Assembly: GCA_050699575.1 (NCBI GenBank)
Contig: JBOHFG010000303.1
Coordinates: 1-34,744 of the forward strand
Reading direction: 5' to 3'
Origin: GCA-003244245 sp050699575
Lineage (GTDB): Bacteria > Actinomycetota > Actinomycetes > Mycobacteriales > Pseudonocardiaceae
DNA length: 34,744 bases
Each line of letters opens with the position of its first letter. The first letter of the stretch is position 1. Shown one piece after another: positions 22,584 to 30,126 of this stretch. The notes beneath the pieces are model-generated. The model was not told where the DNA came from. It did no database searches and saw nothing but the letters and a program-made list of their open reading frames with translations. Both the position numbers and the translations under genes were made by a program.

Positions 22584-25067
22584 GTGGAACGCTTCGCTGA
22601 GGTGGTGCTCCGGCACCGCGGTGCGGTGGCCCTGCTCTGGCTCGTGTTGCTGGTGGGCGGGCTCGTTGCCGCGGGTAGGCTGAGCGATCGGCTCAGCTTT
22701 GACTTCTCCTTACCCGGCCAGCCCGGTTACGAGACCGAACAGCAGCTGATCGCCAGCTATGGGGCCAGCTCGGACGACACCTTCGTCCCTGTGCTCACCG
22801 TGCCCGAGGGTCAGACGGTGGCCGGTCGTCGAGCCGACATAGCCGCGGTGTTCGACACTGTCCGCCAGCAGCTGCCGCAGCTGCGAGTGGTGGACCTGAC
22901 CAGCACCGGCAACGCCACGTTCGTCTTCGACGGCGGCCGGAAGACATTCGCGCTGGTGCAGGCCCCGCTGCCGACCGCCCCCGGGCCTGGCGCTTCGGCG
23001 GCCCTGGCCCAAGTGCTGAAACAAGCCGCAACCGCACGGGGACTGCAGGTCGGGCTGACTTCCTACGCCCTGCTGGCCGCCGGCGGTGACAGTTCTGGAC
23101 CCAGCGTGCTGGTGGAGACGCTGCTCGGCGCGCTGGGCGGGTTGCTCGTGCTCGTCTTCGTCTTCGCGTCCTTGTTGGCGTTGGTGCCGCTGGTCATCGC
23201 AGCGGTCTCCATCCTTACCACGTTCTTGCTGGTTCTGGGGCTGACAGAGCTGACACCGGTGAGCTTCGTCGTGCAGTTCCTCATCTCGCTCGTCGGGCTC
23301 GGCGTGGCCATCGACTACTCCCTGTTGCTGGTCTCGCGCTGGCGCGAGGAACGAGCCCACGGCCATGACAATCACACCGCGGTCGTGATCGCGATGCGCA
23401 CCGCTGGGCACGCGGTGCTGGCCTCCGGGGTAACGGTCGCAATCAGCTTGCTGGCCCTGCTCGTGGTACCGGTGCCGTTCCTGCGCAGCATGGGCCTCGG
23501 CGGCCTGCTCATCCCGCTGGTCAGCGTCGCGGCAGTACTCACCTTGCTGCCCGCGCTGCTGTCCAGCATCGGCCCGCGCCTGGACTGGCCGCGGATCCGG
23601 CGCGAGGGAATCCCGTCGCGCGGCTGGTCGGCGTGGGCACGAGCCATCGTGCGCAGGCGCTGGCTCGCGGCCGGTGTGGCCCTGGTGGCGTTGGGCCTGC
23701 TCATTGCCCCGGTGCTTGACCTACGCATCGGAGTGTCCGGTATCGACTCCCTGGCCACCAGCGGGCCCGCCTTCACCACCATCACCCAACTACGCCAAGG
23801 TGGGGTGGGCTCCGGCGTGCTCACTCCCATCGAGGTGTTGGTGCCCGCAGACCGCGCCGACGCCGCAGTGACCGCGGCCCAAGGCGTGGCCGGCGTGCGC
23901 AGCGCCGTGGTGGGCGGAACCCGGGGCGCCAGGGCGGTGGTGGACGTGCTGCCCAACACGGAGACCGTGGACAGCGACGGCACGGCCGTGGTCGAGGCGG
24001 TGCGCGCCGCGGTGCGCGCCGCTACCGGCGCCAACGTCGGCATCACCGGCTCGGGCGCCACTGTGGAGGACTACGGCACCGCCGTCTACAACAACTTCCC
24101 CTACGTGCTGCTTATCATCGCCGTCATCACGTTCCTGCTGCTGGCGCGCACATTTCGCTCGGTGCTGCTGCCGGTGAAGGCCGTGCTGCTGAACCTGGTG
24201 TCGCTGGCTGCAGTGTTCGGCGGGGTGGTGTTCTTCTGGCAGCAGGACCACGGCTCGCACGCATTGTTCGGCGTCACACCCACCGGCGCCATCACGTTCT
24301 GGTTACCTGTGATCATCTTTGCGTTCCTGTTCGGGCTGTCCATGGACTACGAGGTGTTCATCCTGGCCAGGATGCGCGAGGAGTACGACGCCACGGGCTC
24401 GACCGCGACCGCGGTGGTCAACGGCCTGGGCCGGACCGGGCGCCTGGTCACCTCGGCCGCGCTCATCCTGTTCTTCTCCTTCGCCGCGTTGGCTTCGGCC
24501 CCCGGCACCGACGTCAAGGTGCTCGGCACCGCGCTGGGGGCGGGCATCCTGATCGACGCGACCGTGATCCGGGCCCTGCTGGTACCCGCACTGGTGAGCC
24601 TGTTCGGCCGGTGGAACTGGTGGCTACCCCCCACGCTCGCCACACTGCTCCGCGCCGAACCCTCGCCGCTGGCCCCACCTGACCAGGTCCCCGGAAGGCA
24701 CCGAGCTGGGGCGCCGCAACGACCGAAGCCCGTCAGCGTTGATCCACGGCCCGGGCCGGCAGATCGCACCGGCTCGCTGAGCGGACACGTGCGCCAGGCC
24801 GATGGCCAGCCACTGGCCGGAGTGACGCTGACCCTCATCGATATGGCCGGACACCAAGCCGGGCTGACCCGCACCGGTGCGGATGGCTCCTACCAACTGG
24901 TCGCCCCGACCGAAGGCGCCTACCTACTGGTCACCACAACCAGCTCCCACCCACCCACCGCATCCATGATCAATTTTCAGAATCACTCAACCGAACGCGA
25001 GATCATCCTCCTCGGCAACGACAGCGTCCTCAACGATCATCCTCAGCACCAAGCCCCCGTCCGGTAG
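22584..25067 (+). CDS. MMPL-family RND transporter with a C-terminal carboxypeptidase-regulatory-like domain
   Basis: 827 residues. Two homologous halves each have a first membrane helix, an outside porter loop and a five-helix bundle. The paired Asp-Tyr motifs of MMPL proton relay are both present: GVAIDYSLLLVSRWREE (D244-Y245) and GLSMDYEVFILARMREEY (D588-Y589). MMPL proteins export lipids or drugs using the proton gradient. After the final helix and a Pro-rich linker (about 690-728), residues 730-810 form a carboxypeptidase-regulatory-like beta-sandwich (GSLSGHVRQADGQPLAGVT, TRTGADGSYQLVAPTEG). Start GTG 22584 follows GGAGG by 4 nt. No MarR/TetR regulator or substrate pathway gene is adjacent. 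Confidence 0.9.
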   Translation: MERFAEVVLRHRGAVALLWLVLLVGGLVAAGRLSDRLSFDFSLPGQPGYETEQQLIASYGASSDDTFVPVLTVPEGQTVAGRRADIAAVFDTVRQQLPQLRVVDLTSTGNATFVFDGGRKTFALVQAPLPTAPGPGASAALAQVLKQAATARGLQVGLTSYALLAAGGDSSGPSVLVETLLGALGGLLVLVFVFASLLALVPLVIAAVSILTTFLLVLGLTELTPVSFVVQFLISLVGLGVAIDYSLLLVSRWREERAHGHDNHTAVVIAMRTAGHAVLASGVTVAISLLALLVVPVPFLRSMGLGGLLIPLVSVAAVLTLLPALLSSIGPRLDWPRIRREGIPSRGWSAWARAIVRRRWLAAGVALVALGLLIAPVLDLRIGVSGIDSLATSGPAFTTITQLRQGGVGSGVLTPIEVLVPADRADAAVTAAQGVAGVRSAVVGGTRGARAVVDVLPNTETVDSDGTAVVEAVRAAVRAATGANVGITGSGATVEDYGTAVYNNFPYVLLIIAVITFLLLARTFRSVLLPVKAVLLNLVSLAAVFGGVVFFWQQDHGSHALFGVTPTGAITFWLPVIIFAFLFGLSMDYEVFILARMREEYDATGSTATAVVNGLGRTGRLVTSAALILFFSFAALASAPGTDVKVLGTALGAGILIDATVIRALLVPALVSLFGRWNWWLPPTLATLLRAEPSPLAPPDQVPGRHRAGAPQRPKPVSVDPRPGPADRTGSLSGHVRQADGQPLAGVTLTLIDMAGHQAGLTRTGADGSYQLVAPTEGAYLLVTTTSSHPPTASMINFQNHSTEREIILLGNDSVLNDHPQHQAPVR

Positions 25068-25103
25068 CCAGACCCGCTCCGGCAGTCAGGTCCGTCGGGT
25101 TGC

Positions 25104-25109
25104 TAGCGT
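25104..25109 (+). promoter_or_regulatory. -10 box (TAGCGT) for the MazG-like gene
   Basis: TAGCGT fits the actinobacterial TANNNT pattern and lies 8 nt before ATG 25118, suggesting a leaderless or near-leaderless transcript. Confidence 0.45.
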
Positions 25110-25117
25110 GTCGGGCC

Positions 25118-25627
25118 ATGGACGCCGAGAGCCTTCCTGCCGTGGAAGCACTTCCCCTTAGTTATCCACAGTCGGCCGATGGCTTCAGACGAAGTGGGGT
25201 TGCCGCCGCGGTGGCGGAGTTCCATGCCACGTTCACTCTGCCATTCCAGACACAGCCGTCCATCAACGTGGAACCATCTCTAGAGATTCTGCGGGTCACA
25301 CTCCTCGAGGAGGAGGTCGGCGAGCTGATTATCGCAATGAATGCACGCGATCTGGCCGGGATAGCCGACGCCTTGGCGGATATCACCTACGTAGTGTATG
25401 GCACTGCGTTGACTTATGGAATCGATCTGGACGCCATACTCGGCGAAGTTCATCGATCAAACATGAGCAAGCTGGACCATGATGGCAAACCGATACTGAG
25501 AGCCGACGGGAAGGTGCTGAAGTCTGAGCTTTACTCGCCGCCTGACGTTGCTGCGGTGTTGCACCGACAAGCTGCCCGCTCAGACGGTGGTGACGTTACG
25601 TTCACCACCGTTTTGCCGCGGGCCTGA
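25118..25627 (+). CDS. MazG/HisE-like all-alpha nucleotide pyrophosphohydrolase
   Basis: 169 residues of the all-alpha NTP pyrophosphatase superfamily, predicted to cleave nucleoside triphosphates (or related pyrophosphates) to the monophosphate and PPi with Mg2+. The metal-binding helices are LLEEEVGELIIAMNARD (E-x-x-E at 66-69) and ADALADITYVVYGTALTYGI (D84 and D88). The closing EVHRSNMSKLDHDGKPILR segment is the hallmark of the group annotated as phosphoribosyl-ATP pyrophosphohydrolase-like. The ATG at 25118 was chosen for the -10 box spacing; a start 6 codons earlier is possible. It overlaps the next, convergent gene by 26 nt. Confidence 0.85.
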   Translation: MDAESLPAVEALPLSYPQSADGFRRSGVAAAVAEFHATFTLPFQTQPSINVEPSLEILRVTLLEEEVGELIIAMNARDLAGIADALADITYVVYGTALTYGIDLDAILGEVHRSNMSKLDHDGKPILRADGKVLKSELYSPPDVAAVLHRQAARSDGGDVTFTTVLPRA

Positions 25628-25856
25628 GGCTCATGGAGCGGACGCATCCCCAAGTGTCCAGGCGGCGGAGGATCTCGGTGAGCAACCCGCCGTGCTGCAC
25701 CTGGGTCTCCTTGATCGCGGCCAGCGCACGTCCGTGCACAGCCAATGACCCCGTGTGCCGATCCACCGCCTCCTTGATATCCAGCACAGTGCCGAAGATC
25801 GCGGTGAGGGCTTCCTCAGTACGCTCGACGCGGCGAGCAATCTCCGGCCTAGTCAT
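25602..25856 (-). CDS. Small coiled-coil protein of unknown function
   Basis: 84 residues, almost wholly helical: heptad-like ARRVERTEEALTAIFGTVLD, then EAVDRHTGSLAVHGRALAAI and TQVQHGGLLTEILRRLD. It resembles short actinobacterial helical proteins with repeated IKExxxxHTGxLxVHGxxL text, role unknown. The start ATG 25856 is placed by a TANNNT box 7 nt upstream. It is convergent with the MazG-like gene. Confidence 0.65.
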   Translation of the reverse strand: MTRPEIARRVERTEEALTAIFGTVLDIKEAVDRHTGSLAVHGRALAAIKETQVQHGGLLTEILRRLDTWGCVRSMSLRPAAKRW

Positions 25857-25863
25857 GCCGGGC

Positions 25864-25869
25864 AGGATA
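25864..25869 (-). promoter_or_regulatory. -10 box (TATCCT) of a leaderless small gene
   Basis: TATCCT on the minus strand lies exactly 7 nt before ATG 25856, the ideal spacing for transcription starting at the start codon. Confidence 0.5.
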
Positions 25870-25949
25870 TCACCAGCGTGACCACCCGGGTGGCGCAGTG
25901 CTTACCGCGGCCACTGCCGTCCCGCCCCGGGATCGCTAGGTTCCACCCA

Positions 25950-26011
25950 TGATCGCCGAAAGTGAGGTGTCACCGTACAGTCCTACGGTGACACCTCACT
26001 TTCGGCGATCA
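25950..26011. repeat. Long perfect inverted repeat (28-bp arms)
   Basis: Arms 25950-25977 and 25984-26011 are perfectly complementary around a 6-nt loop. It lies about 56 nt downstream of the stop of the five-gene minus-strand operon (26067) and upstream of the small coiled-coil gene, so it probably terminates that operon. Confidence 0.85.
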
Positions 26012-26066
26012 AGCTCCGGCTCATGCCGGGGTAGATGATGCCCAGTGTCGGATACGACAACTCTCC

Positions 26067-26303
26067 CTATCTGGCGAGTACGGCCCGCAATGCCTTGTCC
26101 ACTCCAGCAAGGTCATTGTTGATATCCCCTACTATCGATCCGATTGGCTCGGTCCGCTCGGTGACCACGTGGAGGCCAGCAGTGACTGCGCGGAGCTTGG
26201 TGTTGATGCGCCGGAGAACGAGCGCAATACTGATTAAGTAAGCAGCGAGCACCAGGACGGTGAGCGCTGCCCCGATGATCGTGATTACAGCGGCTAGCGG
26301 CAT
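26067..26303 (-). CDS. Small single-pass membrane protein (operon gene 5)
   Basis: 78 residues with one N-terminal membrane helix (AVITIIGAALTVLVLAAYLI) and a helical tail beginning VLRRINTKLRAVTAGLHVV and continuing IGSIVGDINNDLAGVDKAL. ATG 26303 follows GAGGAG by 8 nt. It is the last gene of five co-directional small membrane-protein genes and is followed by the 28-bp hairpin. No family recognised. Confidence 0.75.
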   Translation of the reverse strand: MPLAAVITIIGAALTVLVLAAYLISIALVLRRINTKLRAVTAGLHVVTERTEPIGSIVGDINNDLAGVDKALRAVLAR

Positions 26304-26316
26304 GGTGATTCGCTCC

Positions 26317-26565
26317 TCACAGGATGCGGGCAACCGCCTGCACATAACGGGTGAGGCCAGCCCCCACACGTTTCACGGCGTCACGGGTGGGTATCAGCGC
26401 CTTCACATCGTCGACTGCGATGACGATGCCCCCGGCCTGATCGTGAATGGTGTCGATGCGTTTCCCTACATTGACAGCGGACCTCGCCAGGCGCTGCAGG
26501 AGCACCACCACGACGGGTATGATCACGAGGATAAAGATCGCGTTGCCGATCCACCACAGTGCCAT
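26317..26565 (-). CDS. Small single-pass membrane protein (operon gene 4)
   Basis: 82 residues. One membrane helix at about 6-24 (IGNAIFILVIIPVVVVLL) is followed by a basic QRLARSAVNVGKRID stretch, a hydrophobic GGIVIAVDDVKALI helix and VGAGLTRYVQAVARIL. AAGGTGAG lies just before ATG 26565. It starts 4 nt after the previous stop and ends 13 nt before gene 5, so it is in the same operon. No family recognised. Confidence 0.75.
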   Translation of the reverse strand: MALWWIGNAIFILVIIPVVVVLLQRLARSAVNVGKRIDTIHDQAGGIVIAVDDVKALIPTRDAVKRVGAGLTRYVQAVARIL

Positions 26566-26569
26566 CGTC

Positions 26570-26932
26570 TCACCTTCGCTTTATCGCGGGGTCCTGAGCT
26601 ACTGCGGGTCGCCACACAATTCCGGCGGTCTGAGTCTGCGTCGGCCGCGACGTCTGGGTCTGCGCCTGCTTCGAAGGCAGCGACTCGGCCTTCTCCGCGA
26701 TCGCCGGCAGCGCGCCGGCGATCGCGTTCAGCTTCCGGTTCAGAATCGCGGCACCAGCGCCCACTAGACACACGTCCCCTTGGATCGCTCTGATGACTCC
26801 CCCACTCACCTGCCCAAGGGCATTGGCGAGGGAGCGCAGCCGGCGAGTGATCAATATGACGAACAGTGCCAACACGACCACCAGGGCCACGATCTCAACG
26901 ACGGTGAGGGTCACGAGCAGTCCCGTGCTCAT
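26570..26932 (-). CDS. Small single-pass membrane protein with Gln/Thr-rich tail (operon gene 3)
   Basis: 120 residues. One N-terminal membrane helix (LTVVEIVALVVVLALFVIL) is followed by a basic ITRRLRSLANALGQVSGGVI stretch, a helix LNRKLNAIAGALPAIAEKAE and a low-complexity tail of QTQTSRPTQTQT type. It overlaps the previous gene by 4 nt (ATGA), showing translational coupling. No family recognised. Confidence 0.75.
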   Translation of the reverse strand: MSTGLLVTLTVVEIVALVVVLALFVILITRRLRSLANALGQVSGGVIRAIQGDVCLVGAGAAILNRKLNAIAGALPAIAEKAESLPSKQAQTQTSRPTQTQTAGIVWRPAVAQDPAIKRR

Positions 26933-27204
26933 CGCGCGCCCACCCCCAGAAGTTGAGCGTGGCGGCGCGCCTCTTCCGCAATCTCATCCAAGGTGTCTGC
27001 GACCGCGAGCGCAATCTTGATGTTGGCCGTGTTACCGGCAACCCCCTGCGCTACGTCCCACAGTCGCTGCACGCCGGTTTCGATGGAGCGGACAAGGTAG
27101 AGGAGCAGGCTGAGGAGCGCGATCACGGCAATTATCACGACCGCCCCGATAGCCAGGGTAACCTGCCAGAACGTGATCTCTTCAGAGGCGAGAGCTAAGA
27201 CCAT
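26929..27204 (-). CDS. Small single-pass membrane protein (operon gene 2)
   Basis: 91 residues. One membrane helix (VTLAIGAVVIIAVIALLSLL) is followed by LVRSIETGVQRLWDVAQGVA, then GNTANIKIALAVADTLDEIA and an acidic EEARRHAQLL end. The ribosome site GGGAGG lies in the last codons of gene 1, 6 nt before ATG 27204. Tail helices alternating small and hydrophobic residues recall those of genes 3 and 5. No family recognised. Confidence 0.75.
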   Translation of the reverse strand: MVLALASEEITFWQVTLAIGAVVIIAVIALLSLLLYLVRSIETGVQRLWDVAQGVAGNTANIKIALAVADTLDEIAEEARRHAQLLGVGAR

Positions 27205-27206
27205 TG

Positions 27207-27470
27207 TTATCCTCCCAGTGCTTGTCGAGCGGTCCGAGCGCCCCGGAGGATGCTCTGGAGCGTGTCGTTCGTGCGGCCCAGTTCCCCGAGCGGCTGTGTG
27301 GTCGACCTGGTGGCCTCAAGCTCACGAGCTGCTGCGCGCGCCTGCCCGTTGATCTGGGATGCCAGCACCAGGAGCACGCCGACCACGACCACCACGACTA
27401 CCACGACCACCAACCCGATGATCAGACCCACCCACCATCCACCGAGATGCGACTCCGCAAACTCATTCAC
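27207..27470 (-). CDS. Small single-pass membrane protein with poly-valine helix (operon gene 1)
   Basis: 87 residues. The membrane helix contains ten consecutive valines (IGLV then V-run then GVLLV), encoded by alternating GTG/GTC/GTA. The tail is helical: ASQINGQARAAARELEATR, then LGRTNDTLQSILRGARTARQ. ATG 27470 follows GAGAGG-type bases by about 8 nt. It heads the five-gene operon. No family recognised. Confidence 0.75.
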   Translation of the reverse strand: MNEFAESHLGGWWVGLIIGLVVVVVVVVVVGVLLVLASQINGQARAAARELEATRSTTQPLGELGRTNDTLQSILRGARTARQALGG

Positions 27471-27591
27471 TGTTACCTCTCAACCCCGCGAGGAATTTTC
27501 CGACACTCGATCAGACTCAGAACGCGACCGTCACACTATTGGGGTTCGTAACCAGCTTGCCAGGGTTGGCGAAGCCGACAAAATCAAGAGT

Positions 27592-27906
27592 TTACCCTCC
27601 GCCGCGAGCTGAGGGAAGTAGTCGTAAGAGAAATGCGACATCTGGAGTCTCAGACATCCAGAAGGGTTGCGGCGACTGTCGAATGTTGTTGATGGTGCAG
27701 GTGATAAGCAGGGTCACCGGGGTGACCTTGGGGGTGGTGAGACGGTCGAGGCTCATGGTGATGCCGTGGGGGATGGTAAATGCCGGTTCGCCGTGGACCG
27801 TATCCGATGTCGACACCCGGTCATGGGCTGCCGCTAACACGGCCACCCTGGCGTCCGGTGCGTCTGGGCCGAACTCCTCGCGCACAGCGTCCGCATCAGC
27901 CGCCAA
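27592..27906 (-). other. Possible gene remnant of unknown identity
   Basis: An open minus-strand frame whose first 70 or so codons have the high GC third positions of real genes (DADAVREEFGPDAPDARVAV, TIPHGITMSLDRLTTPKV), but the last 30 do not. It has only a TTG start inside a hairpin and no convincing ribosome site. It may be the end of a truncated gene. No family recognised. Confidence 0.25.
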
Positions 27907-27928
27907 ACGGACCTGGCGGCTGATGCGG
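27891..27928. repeat. Inverted repeat (15-bp arms)
   Basis: Arms 27891-27905 and 27914-27928 are exactly complementary with an 8-nt loop. It lies in the gene-poor stretch 27471-28178 and crosses the start of the uncertain frame at 27592-27906. Confidence 0.6.
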
Positions 27929-28044
27929 TCCAGGCCTCTCGCTCAGTGTTGAGCACATCGCTACCCTGGGTGGCCGCTCGTGAGCCGGAGTGGACTATGG
28001 TCTGCCCGGTCTCCCTGCCGAGCTCGGCCCCGGACACGCATGCC

Positions 28045-28139
28045 GCCAAGTGGAACCTTTTCGTGGCCCCGGAGCCAACCGGCCCGCCAAATGGAACCTT
28101 TCGTAGCTCATGGAGCCAACCCGGCCGCCTAGTGGAACT
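28045..28139. repeat. 41-bp direct repeats, 2.3 copies; possible IS21-family end
   Basis: The blocks GCCAAGTGGAACC (28045), GCCAAATGGAACC (28086) and GCCTAGTGGAACT (28127) recur with a period of 41 bp, with a GGAGCCAACC block between them. IS21-family elements carry several short repeats at each end, and GGTTCCA-type repeats follow istB in many actinobacterial members as I recall. No istA or istB sequence remains here, so this is probably a relic. Confidence 0.6.
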
Positions 28140-28178
28140 CCCGGTTCCTGGTCAGCAAGGTCATCACGACCTGGCCAG

Positions 28179-28679
28179 CTAGGGGATATTGATGACTTGC
28201 CCGGGAGAAATTCGGTTGGGGTCGGTGATCTGCGGGTTCGCCACCTCCAGATCCGACAGGCTAACCCCAAACATTCTGGCGATACCACTAAGAGTATCTC
28301 CGCGCTGGACAACATATGTGCGCCGAGGACGAGGAGGCTCAGCCGTGAACCAATCCACACATGCCCAGGCAACGTAGTGACGACGACCTTCATACGGCAC
28401 CGGAATCCACCAAAAACTTCCCCCGCAGCTCTGGTACTGCGCGCCGGACACAGCCTCGCAGCTGGCCGGAATGGACTGTCCGGCGTCGAGATGACCCGCA
28501 GATCGTGAGTCACTGGTGGGACGCTCACGGATATTCAGACCATCGACCCTACTGACGATCCAACAAGGCCACTCACGCTCTCCGCCCTGGCCACTGGAAG
28601 CAACAAACTGTGTCGGGCGACTACCCACCTGAGGCCGCGGGGGGTTGGGGGACCCAGGCTGAGGTGCATTTTGAGTCAT
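28179..28679 (-). CDS. SH3-like plus LysM domain protein
   Basis: 166 residues. After a Pro-rich leader (about 1-35) comes an SH3b-like domain at about 38-112 (WIVSRVDGLNIRERPTSDSR, GGSFWWIPVP, YVAWACVDW) with a cysteine pair. A LysM domain follows at about 120-166: TYVVQRGDTLSGIARMFGVS, then DLEVANPQITDPNRISPGQV. LysM binds N-acetylglucosamine polymers such as peptidoglycan. No signal peptide or membrane helix is visible, so how it would reach the wall is unclear. ATG 28679 has AGAGGA about 6 nt upstream. Confidence 0.82.
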   Translation of the reverse strand: MTQNAPQPGSPNPPRPQVGSRPTQFVASSGQGGEREWPCWIVSRVDGLNIRERPTSDSRSAGHLDAGQSIPASCEAVSGAQYQSCGGSFWWIPVPYEGRRHYVAWACVDWFTAEPPRPRRTYVVQRGDTLSGIARMFGVSLSDLEVANPQITDPNRISPGQVINIP

Positions 28680-29067
28680 TCGAATCCTCTTCTTTCGAAT
28701 CGTGCGAAGTAGGGCTCATCTCGCTTCCCTCATCAGAAGGAGGGCACGCAGCGTCCGGTAAGTACGTCATGCACAACCCCAATCGAGTGAACATGAGTGA
28801 CGAAGGCAAGGCCGGGCTATGCCGGATCACGGGTGAGTCACACATGGTGGGCGTTGGCCCACCATGTGTGGCAGCCCGGGCAAGTCGGCTCAGGCCTGGA
28901 TCGAGGGCGTCGAACTCCGCACCCCGATCTGGCGGCCACACAGGACTACTACAAGCGACATTTGCGCACTGGACGCCATCAGTTGATGGATCGGTCTGAT
29001 CATCAGATCGTCCGAAACGATCAAACATCAAATGTACTTTCGACACGAGTTCAACCAGCCGCCTTCG
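28680..29067. other. Gene-free stretch with a 14-bp inverted repeat
   Basis: About 390 nt without a supportable gene. Arms 28839-28852 and 28857-28870 form a perfect hairpin with a 4-nt loop. TTCGAA occurs twice near 28680-28702 with no clear meaning. The hairpin may have been the terminator of a gene now lost. Confidence 0.5.
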
Positions 29068-29340
29068 TCACGAAATTATCAACACGAATTTGCTGCCCAG
29101 CCACCTTTGATCGAGGTCCGCATAAGATGGTGCGCACGTGATGTCGATGATTCCGTCGTAGTATTTGAGCAAGGAGAAGCGGACAGCGCCACGCAGTAGC
29201 GTCTCCAGCGTCGGGCGATCTTTCGGGTAATGTATGGGATCGACGCCGAGCGCGTGCAACACCTCAGTAAGCGAGTACGTCCCAGTTCGCGACAGGCCGA
29301 CGCCGAAGACCTGCCCGGCAACGTCTCGACTACACCCGGG
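29068..29340 (-). pseudogene. Sulfotransferase-family N-terminal fragment
   Basis: The minus strand encodes VFGVGLSRTGTYSLTEVLHA, the PAPS-binding start of Sulfotransfer_4-type proteins, followed by HYPKDRPTLETLLRGAVRFS and YADLDQRWLGSKFVLIIS, then a stop. About 75 residues remain of a family of about 200-230. No in-frame ATG precedes the match closely, and nothing of the C-terminal half follows in any frame. It is therefore truncated and probably dead. Confidence 0.75.
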
Positions 29341-29566
29341 TCTGCCCCACCGCTGCTTCCTCGACACGCCATACCGCCACGTAGACCACTCTGGATCCCT
29401 ACCGGGATTTGGTGTAGTTCTGGGCATGCGTGGACTGGGCGGTCCGGTGAGTAATGGCTCACCCATCAGCGAGACCCCAGGAGATGATCAGCGCGCCCAC
29501 GCCGAGCGGCCCGGCTCCCCGATACCTCGCTGGGTAGGGAACTGACCGCGTCGAGTAGACCCGCGG

Positions 29567-30126
29567 CTATTTCGGCGGGGAGAGGTTGGCCGCGGGACAT
29601 GCTCCGGGAACCGGGCTTGCGGCGTCGACCGGCGCCAGCTTGTCGACCTTCCAGACATGCCCGCCACGACGCATCTCAAGCTTCATGCGCCGGCGTACGC
29701 AGCTCGCGTCACCTTGCTCGCGGTAGGAAGTGACGTCCACACCGATGAGCACCCGCGCGGTACCCGCACGCTCGTCGAGCTCGGCGACCGCGCCGTCAAG
29801 AGTCCTCGCGGTCGTGGTCGTTTTCGAGTCGGTGATGGCGCGGGCGTACGTGTCCCGGTTGGCCTGCATCTCATCAAGTAGTGCGCCGATTGTTCCCACA
29901 GAGTCAACCCGTCCTGCACCCGCCGGTAGTCGAGGGTGTTGAGGTTGACCGTGGCCTGCTGGCCATCCTGCAGCACGGTGTCCCGGGTCATTCTCAGGGC
30001 GAGGGACTCATCGTGGGCGGCTCGGTACCAGGACAGACCGAACCAGCCGGCGGCGAGGAGAGCGACCGCGGCGAGCACGCCGGTGGCCGTCCGTAGCGGC
30101 CCGTCCAGGAAGGCGGTGCGGGTCAT
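29567..30126 (-). pseudogene. Mce-associated membrane protein, frameshifted
   Basis: The ATG at 30126 overlaps the preceding mce stop (ATGA). The first frame gives a membrane helix (TGVLAAVALLAAGWFGLSWY) and LNTLDYRRVQDGLTLWEQS. At about 29890 the reading passes to another frame, which continues IGALLDEMQANRDTYARAIT, then TARVLIGVDVTSYREQG and a C-terminal WKVDKLAPVD, to the stop at 29567. Joined, they form a normal Mce-associated protein of about 185 residues. One indel separates the halves. Confidence 0.8.

Noticed and set aside
28045..28139. CRISPR array
   Set aside because: Only 2.3 imperfect copies, no constant repeat with variable spacers, no cas genes.
28680..28702. Paired TTCGAA sites as SOS or other operator
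   Set aside because: They do not fit the actinobacterial LexA pattern and no gene starts nearby.
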